This document shows, in pieces, positions 57,701-64,000 of a stretch of 64,000 nucleotides of DNA. The DNA is from Athripsodes cinereus. Taxonomy: Eukaryota > Arthropoda > Insecta > Trichoptera > Leptoceridae. Within the stretch, counting starts at the first letter, position 1; each line of letters begins with the position of its first letter. Location: contig OX388318.1 in the NCBI GenBank assembly GCA_947579605.1, positions 12,152,001 through 12,216,000 on the forward strand. The letters run 5' to 3'. Position numbers and translations under genes: made by a program. The notes beneath the pieces are model-generated. The model searched no databases and was not told the origin of the DNA. It saw only the letters and a program-made list of their open reading frames with translations.

Positions 57701-58450
57701 GAGGTATCCAGTGCACAAACTGTAAGTAATCAACATACGGCTCGTCTTCTTCGCCGAAAAATATAAAAAAATTAAAATCTACCGTACCTAATCAATAGTG
57801 CATGAATGGTACAAATGTTTAATTTATAATAGTTTAAATTACGGAACACAGGATTGGCACGGATGGTTAAAAAAATAAATACATAATTTTTCAATATGTT
57901 TTTTTATAAGTTGTTTAAACACACGATTTATGAATTTCTCCCACATTACATTAAACGAAACAAAAGAAATAGAATTAACTTAATACCATATTTTATTCTA
58001 TTTTCAAATCATATGTACTCGTATCAAATATTTACGAATTTATGAATTTGTACACGTAGGTCTAAAAACGTTACATACTTTCAATCTACCGTACCACAAA
58101 AGTCGGTAATTGGTTTCACAAAATAAAAACGATTTGATAATAATAATATGTACATAGATATTTGAAGAGTTTTATTTAAATTTTTAAACCGTATAATTAT
58201 AATATCCCTATAGTGTCCTGTCAAGAGGTGTGACGTGCGGTTAATTATACCTGCCCGCTAGCCGCTGGCAACTCTGGGATGTCCATCACTAACCATCACC
58301 GGCAATACAGCTACCTAAATTGCGTTCGTATTGACCAACTGACCGGTGTTGTATGGTTCGCGATTAGTATCTATAGTTACGTAGATACATTTTGATGAAA
58401 AAACACAATTTGTAGTTATGGTGCAGTAGCTTTCAAATATATTGTGTTTT
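57701..58450. other. Non-coding, with an unidentified GC-rich patch
   Basis: 58225-58345 is GC-rich (CCTGCCCGCTAGCCGCTGGC, AACCATCACCGGCAATACAG) compared with its flanks. No frame or repeat partner was recognised. Confidence 0.4.
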
Positions 58451-58459
58451 CTTTGGATA

Positions 58460-58699
58460 TCCTGTAGAGCACCCTGTAAAGAATTGTTCTCCCATTCAAC
58501 TCCTTAAGTTTTCGAGTCTCCTGTAAAAAATGTTCGAAAAAACTGAGACATTTTATTTCATAAATTCAGCGATGAGGTTTGCCTCTAATCCTGAATTTCT
58601 TGATTTTACATTGGCACGGAGAGGACGGCTAGCATGTTTATTATATGCAGCTGGTCTCCTGGCTACCCCAAATGTGGGATATGCCATGATGGTATAATA
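58460..58699 (+). mobile_element. S1 short retroposon, full-length with 9-bp target duplication
   Basis: TCCTGTAGAGCACCCTGTAA (head) through TTTTCGAGTCTCCTGTAAAA, ATTCAGCGATGAGGTTTGCC and GTGGGATATGCCATGATGG (tail). CTTTGGATA flanks both sides (58451-58459, 58700-58708). Confidence 0.8.
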
Positions 58700-58708
58700 C
58701 TTTGGATA

Positions 58709-59305
58709 GCGTATGTCGTTATTATCGTTTGGATTTTCGGTTAGATCGAGTAATCATCTTTTTTAGTCTCAAGACCAGTCTTTTGCAACATAAATTCTTT
58801 GTACAATGCCATATACTCATAATGTTCTAAATAAATAAATAAATTTGAAGCATATTACGTGGTATAAGACCTGTCAATATTTAAATGAAATACAGAGCGT
58901 CTAAAAGAGGATTTGTCTGCTCAATTTCCTTTCACTAAGTAAAATCATCAAGAGAATTCCCATCCCAACAACTGTATCGACATTTCAATTTACATACATA
59001 TTAATTATCTAAGTATCCAACTTTGCAAAGATAAAACGGACGTCCGAAGATTTTCTTGCCTGAACTTATATTGTCTAAGAGATCCCTTCCGCCGTATATA
59101 CTTCTGAACATCTTCAGTCTTTACCCTAGACGACCTCTTACTATAACTTAACCTGAGCATACTATATTATATAAATTAAGCTTACATCAAGTTCTAATGT
59201 TTTTATTTTTATGAACAAATTTTATACAAAAAATATGTGAAATTTATATAGCATTTTTGTCTTACACAACACATGCAAAATTGATTTTATATAAATGAGA
59301 ACATT
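58709..59305. other. AT-rich non-coding stretch
   Basis: Nothing recognised. Confidence 0.6.
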
Positions 59306-59309
59306 ATTG

Positions 59310-59470
59310 ATCGGAGCCAGCTTTCGGGAGCTTCTTTTTAGTAACTAACTATCACTTTAAGTTACCCTGATGATGAAAGCAAAAACTCCTGAAAGTCAAC
59401 TCATGATCGAATAAGTCACAGTGGAAATACTTAATATGAAAGTGTTTAAATGAACTCCCACCAAGTATGC
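59310..59470 (+). repeat. Module K repeat, long copy
   Basis: GGAGCCAGCTTTCGGGAGCT, then TTACCCTGATGATGAAAGC, CTCCTGAAAGTCAACTCATG and ATGAACTCCCACCAAGTA. The CTTTCGGGAG and CTCCTGAAAG pair can form a stem with the CTGATGATG in the loop. Confidence 0.55.
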
Positions 59471-60535
59471 AATATTGACATCCTAAAAGTTCATAAATTT
59501 TCTATGGTCAAAAATATATAAATACAAATCTTTTCACCTTTTTTAGAAAGCAGCAAAATTTGAGTACATAATTATTATGGGTATCTATTAATTACAATCC
59601 TGTAGATCTTAATCTTGAAAATGGGAACTTTTTAGAGCAATCAACCAAATACGATATATAAAAACTTAGTGTATTACCGTTACCAAACCGGTGAATATTC
59701 AAAATAAAACATTGTAATAAACACATCTACCGTAGATACATACATTAATAAATAATGAAAGCTTATGCTAAAGGTACTTTACATTTGGTACACTTTACTT
59801 TTGAACCCCCATAGTACATTTTGGTTAATTTTTACTACTAGAAAAAATGTTGACATGACTCAAATAAACGCCAAGAATTCTAGAAATAAAGTGAACTAAA
59901 ATTCCTTATTGTCAAACACATTGTATCACAAAATGTAGGCACAAATTAACCTTAAAACATTCAGTAGGTATGTAAACAAAATAAAAATATATTTCGAATA
60001 ATTCACATGTAAATTATTAATATTCGACGACATAATATTTCACTTGACTTGTAATTGAACTCTGCTATATTTTTTTTTATTAATAAACAACAATTTATTT
60101 ATTAAAGTAATCATATAAACGTCTACCTATTTATAATAAAAATCTACCTAGGTATTTATAATATAACGTAAAACATCATACCTGATATTCAGTATAACGA
60201 GAATAAAAAAAGAATACTTATAAGGAAATTAAATGAAATTCTATTATTTTATTTCATAGAAAATACCCAATTAAGGAGAAGTTAGCCAAGTTGTTTGTTT
60301 TTATGCGGGGTAAAATTTGCAGTTGTGGACATTTCAAGTTTCTAGAACTAAATGTTGTCATTCCTTCAATTCTATTCCATTCGGCAATTATAATTCGTGT
60401 AAATAAAACTAAGGAATATATTATGCAAACCTGTGAATACAAGCTTATCTGGTTTTTCAAAATGGTGTCTGCTTATCCCACATAAGATATTAACGACAAG
60501 TAGTATTATTATTTGAGACAACATTTATTCACTGT
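59471..60535. other. AT-rich non-coding stretch
   Basis: Nothing recognised. Confidence 0.6.
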
Positions 60536-60585
60536 TTCGGTGTTTAGGTAGTAGAATTACATAACGGAATAAAAATGAAGTATTT
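60536..60585 (+). repeat. Short repeat shared with 29965-30010
   Basis: GTTTCGGTGTTTAGGTAGTA and ACATAACGGAATAAAAATGA match GTGTCGGTTTTTAGGTAGTA and CCATAATGAAATGAAAAC beside module K at 29.9 kb. Confidence 0.5.
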
Positions 60586-60663
60586 TTTCTGCTAAGTTAA
60601 TCTTTATTCAGAGATGATGATGATGATTCTGGATGATTTTGTTTTGACGCCGTTCAACAGTCC

Positions 60664-60765
60664 CTACACCGTCTCGAGGGCGCCGTTGAAGATTACAGTT
60701 TTCAATTTGCTTCTGAAACTGGTGACAGTCTGATTATCTCTCAATGGCAAAGAGAGATGTCTTTC
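60664..60765 (-). pseudogene. CR1/L2-like LINE extreme C-terminus (M)
   Basis: The minus strand reads LPLRDNQTVTSFRSKLKTVI, FNGALETV and a TAG stop. A short F-x-SKLKT-x-hydrophobic-F block before the stop is the usual ending of CR1/L2-type ORF2. It shares TTCAATTTGCTTCTGAA with 15800-15816. A GATGATGATGATG run lies 25 bp beyond at 60617-60630. Confidence 0.65.
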
Positions 60766-60789
60766 GTCCTACAAGGAGTCAGTCTTTCG

Positions 60790-61325
60790 TCAGTCAGTCT
60801 CAAAATGTCCTTGTGAGACGAAAGACGTCACTCTAAATAAAAAAACAATATAGTAGAAAAATAATTTGTTTTTTATTTCATGACAACATTTATATTTATT
60901 AGTTACTATTGTATGTTTCTGTCTCCAAGCTATCCAATCAAACGAGCACATTTTTTTTCGTTGATACAACAGTGAGCAGTTTGTGAACAATTACTGTTTA
61001 TTTTACCCGTATATTTGTTGTATTTCATCGGAATGTCTTGAATTATTTTGTATCGAGTGTTCCATAAAGAAACGTTCCTACATAATATATACCTATAGTA
61101 GTAATAGCAGCTAGGATACAACAACTACTAATACATACTTTCATTAATTTGACGAAGGAATGAAAGGAAATTCTTTTCATTTATTTTCTTAATGAAAAAT
61201 TCCTCGGCGCTATGTTTAGTTGGTATTATAATATACAGTTGTTCTTCTTGTTGTTTTTGATCAAATAATATTATTGTTATACTCTTGGTGAGGTTACTTC
61301 GTGACCTTATAAAAAATGTTATAAT
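60790..61325. other. AT-rich non-coding stretch
   Basis: Nothing recognised; opposite short frames overlap here. Confidence 0.55.
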
Positions 61326-61330
61326 AATTA

Positions 61331-61511
61331 ACGAGTACGTCGGTAGCCTGGAGGTAGAGTCTCGGCCTTCAGAACAAGGGGTCCGTGGTTCGATCCCAGG
61401 TGCCGGCAAACTCCCCTTTCACGGCACAAGCTTTTAGCTTAGTGTGAAAGGTGTATAAGGTTGTATTTGGGTTTATAACAAAACCCAGATATATCTTTTT
61501 AAAAAAAAAAA
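61331..61511 (+). mobile_element. S2 tRNA-derived SINE, full copy
   Basis: ACGAGTACGTCGGTAGCCTG, GAGGTAGAGTCTCGGCC (A box), GGTTCGATCCCAGGTGCCGG (B box), CTCCCCTTTCACGGCACAAG, AGTGTGAAAGGTGTATAAGG and an A-rich tail. TTATAATA flanks both sides (61319-61326, 61512-61519), a likely 8-bp duplication. The minus-strand frame reading PAPGIEPRTP is the antisense of the B-box region and is not a gene. Confidence 0.85.
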
Positions 61512-61694
61512 TTATAATATTACAGAAATATTACATACCTACAGGTATTAATTTTTCTGCTGTTTACGTAAAATGAATTCCTGTCTACAAAAATGTATGT
61601 ATCTACATAATATATGTACATTTTTTTCATCCTATAAAACCAGAAAATTTGCAAAAAGTACTAAGATTGATTTTATTTAAACTTGTATAGACCA

Positions 61695-61897
61695 GAGGCC
61701 TGAGTCAACAACACACTTTCGTCTCACGTTCCCGCTCCGTTAGCGTTCGGGTGCAGACGATGTTGCAAGCAAGTGTCAATTTCGTTGCTAAGATACACAA
61801 TAGTTACGAAAATTAACACTTTGGCGCACCATCGTCTGCACCCGAACGCTAGCGGAGCGGGAACGTGACGCGATAGTGTGTTGTTGACTCAGGCCTC
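61695..61897. mobile_element. Palindromic MITE, copy 2, about 70-bp arms
   Basis: GAGGCCTGAGTCAACAACAC and its mirrored end pair, and the arms continue through GTCACGTTCCCGCTCCG, TAGCGTTCGGGTGCAGACGA with only a few mismatches, giving roughly 70-bp arms. The core (GCAAGCAAGTGTCAATTTCG, TTGCTAAGATACACAATAG) equals copy 1. No clear target duplication; the flanks themselves (ACCA/TGGG) extend the palindrome. Confidence 0.85.
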
Positions 61898-62167
61898 TGG
61901 GCTATTGCAATTATCTGTAGTTCTTTTCTAATCTATTTTTAAAAATTACCCACGTGATTAGAGTCTTGTTATGAAAATAAGGTAACATGACATCTCGTTT
62001 GATTGTTTTAGACACATTGTCATACTTTTTTTATATTCCTGTTACATTTTATACACTAACTTATCAACATTTTTCCTTGACGACTTGATATACCCTCCAA
62101 ATATAAATGTCAAAGAGTAATAGTATTTTCAATTGACCCAAGATGTTTTTGTCTGCTATCGTTGCAG

Positions 62168-62199
62168 ATCCACCGCTACCGTGATGACAACTTTGATTT
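62168..62199 (+). other. Possible 32-bp micro-exon (uncertain)
   Basis: TTTTTGTCTGCTATCGTTGCAG precedes ATCCACCGCTACCGTGATGA, and GTATGT follows at 62200. The read-through IHRYRDDNFDL is GC-rich against AT-rich flanks. An acceptor with pyrimidines and a donor-like site are visible, but no neighbouring exon was found. Confidence 0.2.
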
Positions 62200-62231
62200 G
62201 TATGTGGGGATAAAAAGAAGTCTTTAAATCT

Positions 62232-62483
62232 ATCTCTCTATCTATACCATCACGGCATATCCCACAAGTGGGGTAGCCAGCAGACCAGCTGCATATAAAA
62301 TATGCAAGCTGTCTTCTCTGTGCCAATATAAAATCAAGACATTCAGGATGGGTGGCAAACCTCATCGCTGAATTTAAGATGTAAAATGTCTTATTTTTTC
62401 GAACACCTGCCTTTTACAGGACACTCGAAAACTTATGGAGAAGAGTGGGAGACCAATTCTTTACCGGGTTCTCCACGGGATAT
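62232..62483 (-). mobile_element. S1 short retroposon, full-length with 11-bp target duplication
   Basis: On the minus strand it starts ATCCCGTGGAGAACCCGG and ends GTGATGGTATAGATAGAGAG plus ATA. TCTTTAAATCT flanks both sides (62221-62231, 62484-62494). It agrees with 10629-10888 along its whole length and is one of the least decayed copies. Confidence 0.85.
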
Positions 62484-62494
62484 TCTTTAAATCT

Positions 62495-62535
62495 ACGAGA
62501 TATTCGAGTGTGGGTGGGACTCTTCAATGTGAAGC
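62495..62535 (+). repeat. Module P scrap
   Basis: ACGAGATATTCGAGTGTGGG and ACTCTTCAATGTGAAG match the end of module P; the S1 copy may have inserted into a P copy, whose left part is lost. Confidence 0.4.
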
Positions 62536-62694
62536 TTACTTCTTAATGATTCAACACCTAGTTAACAAGAATCCAATGAAAAAATTGAGGAAGACTGCAT
62601 ACATGTCTACAATGTGACTCCAGATGCAACATCGTGGCTTCCAGAATGTGAATCAAGAACATGAATTTGAACCTACTAATTAAAATTAAACTTT

Positions 62695-62960
62695 TTCCTT
62701 CCTTCTCACACTGATATTGAAGGACGCCGAGAACCCGGTAGGAGACAGATGTCCTGGCTGCGAAACATAAGGGAGTGAACCAGCATCCTAAGTGTGAAAG
62801 AATAGCGCGGGACAGGGACAAGTTCGCCGAGGTGATCGAACATATTAAGGGAGTGAACCGGCATCCGAAGTGTGAAAGAGACAGGGACAAGTTCGCCAAG
62901 GTGATCGCCAACTTTGGGGTGACTCGACAAGGCACTTTAAGAAGAAGAAGAAGATGAATT
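62695..62960 (+). pseudogene. LINE C C-terminal end with internal tandem duplication
   Basis: Reads IEGRREPGRRQMSWLRNIRE, then the stretch GGGAGTGAACCAGCATCC to GTGATCGAACATATT (about 62770-62846) is repeated from 62848 as GGGAGTGAACCGGCATCC to GTGATCGCCAACTTT. It ends in GAAGAAGAAGAAGA. The second unit lacks nine bases (AATAGCGCG) present in the first. Same lineage as 23883 and 24930. Confidence 0.75.
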
Positions 62961-62964
62961 AAAA

Positions 62965-64000
62965 TAAAAAAAACGGAGAAATTAGTTGCGAAAAAGAGGA
63001 ACCTAAGCTTTTAAAAAGGTAAAATAAATACACATTTTATATTATGAGATCAAAGAGATTTCGAGTAGGCACGTACCTAAGTTAGATAGATTATAGCTAG
63101 CAAAATATTTTTTTATAGCTTAAAGAACAATGAAAATGAGTGTTTCTACCTATGGGTATTTTTTACTTAAAAAGGTATTTTGTACGTAAAATTAAGCTCT
63201 CGTCAAGGGATAAATTATATAACAATATAAAAATCAATCTCTGTGTGTGTATTTTTTTTCTAAAGTTATAATTTTAACTCATGAATAATGTAAATATATT
63301 TTGATTGTTTACTTAAAACAACTTCCAAGAGTATTTAGGATAATTTTCCATATTTTTAAAATATAATATCGTATATAATACTGACAAGCAGGTAAAACGC
63401 ACTATTTCCGTATTTGAATAACATGTAATCACCACTCTAATTACGACCAAAATATTAGAACACACAGAAACTCTTGGAATTAATTTGAAACCCGAATAAT
63501 AATATCAACTCATTCTTTTGTAGTCACTAAGTGAAGCTTCATTTTAGATTCGGATATACAAAACAAATTTTATCTTTCATTCCGGATTTTTTTTTTTGTT
63601 TTTGTTTTATTATCAAGCTGGTCCAACAAAATATCAAGAAAAACAAGTATTTAAAACTACAAATTATTTAATATGAGTCATATAAATATATTATTTAAAT
63701 TTAATTGAAAAAAGTAATATACAAACGAAAAAAAAAATGAGCGTAACCTACTTTCTTACGAGTAATTAAAAATGCAACAGTAGCGCCATATTCGTTGTCA
63801 TCTCATTTCGTTCTACCTATTGGTTGTTTTGTCTTGTTGCATGCAATAGCCGAAATATGTAGGTATATACCTACCTACAATTCATGACATCTTAAAATTA
63901 TCATAATTACATAAGTCATCAAGGAGAAGTAGCCTATAATATTATCAAATACCCATAAATTATTTTACATACATATTTAATTTGTTGTATTATTACATAA
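62965..64000. other. AT-rich non-coding stretch
   Basis: Nothing recognised. Confidence 0.6.

Noticed and set aside
61340..61405. Possible functional tRNA gene (A and B boxes)
   Set aside because: The sequence does not close into a proper cloverleaf acceptor stem and is part of a repeated SINE with a body and A-rich tail.
61128..61409. Minus frame beginning PAPGIEPRTP
   Set aside because: It is the antisense of the S2 SINE B-box region running into AT-rich DNA; this pattern is a familiar false gene call from tRNA-derived SINEs.
62156..62365. Frames reading RFATHPECLDFILAQRRQLA at several sites (10688, 15026, 62156)
   Set aside because: These recur because they lie inside S1 copies; they are not conserved as coding, with frame breaks between copies.

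Overview
The window is eukaryotic, strongly AT-rich, and holds no operons and no long host open reading frames. Insect-type retroelements, (TAGGTAGGTACCTAC)-like microsatellite motifs and a CAAAATG start context suggest an arthropod, most likely an insect. Hemiptera and Lepidoptera both fit, and the sequence alone does not settle the species. It reads as intergenic or intronic DNA built almost entirely from decayed mobile elements.

Host genes: only one segment looks like a credible host coding exon. It is a minus-strand first exon at 47453-47717 with a signal-peptide-like start and a clean GTAAGT donor; its product is not recognised. Two weaker exon-like islands are recorded at 14651-14725 and 62168-62199.

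Retroelements: (i) A short retroposon family, called S1 here, of about 215-260 bp with a fixed 5' end, a (TAGA)n-type tail and 9-12 bp target duplications has about 18 copies or fragments across the window. (ii) A tRNA-derived SINE, S2, with recognisable A and B boxes, has three near-full copies and fragments. (iii) LINE 3' ends from at least eight lineages, A to J: an open 335-codon reverse transcriptase segment (9344-10351) fused to a second LINE, a deleted RT pseudogene (26.2-26.5 kb), a CR1/L2-like remnant (15.8-16.2 kb), and many C-terminal stubs ending in GAT or GAA trinucleotide tails.

DNA elements and other repeats: six inverted-terminal-repeat elements (5.1, 20.7, 33.2, 34.0, 57.3 kb and a two-copy family at 47.9 and 61.7 kb); Helitron-type 3' ends (0.07, 2.5, 13.1, 43.65 kb); and a 2.1-kb block at 43.65-45.74 kb combining a Helitron-like terminal hairpin, a roughly 97-bp tandem array and an exact-period 504-bp tandem duplication. 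A modular repeat made of pieces L, P and K recurs at several sites.

Layout: 0-9 kb is sparse with scattered stubs; 9.3-17.7 kb is LINE and S1 rich; 17.7-32 kb is mixed LINE tails and MITEs; 32-43 kb is S1 fragments and MITEs; 43.6-48.1 kb is the tandem block, the candidate exon and a palindromic MITE; 48-64 kb is SINE and LINE tails. The elements do not form a pathway; the window records successive insertions. Family names given to S1, S2, A-J, L, P and K are local labels.
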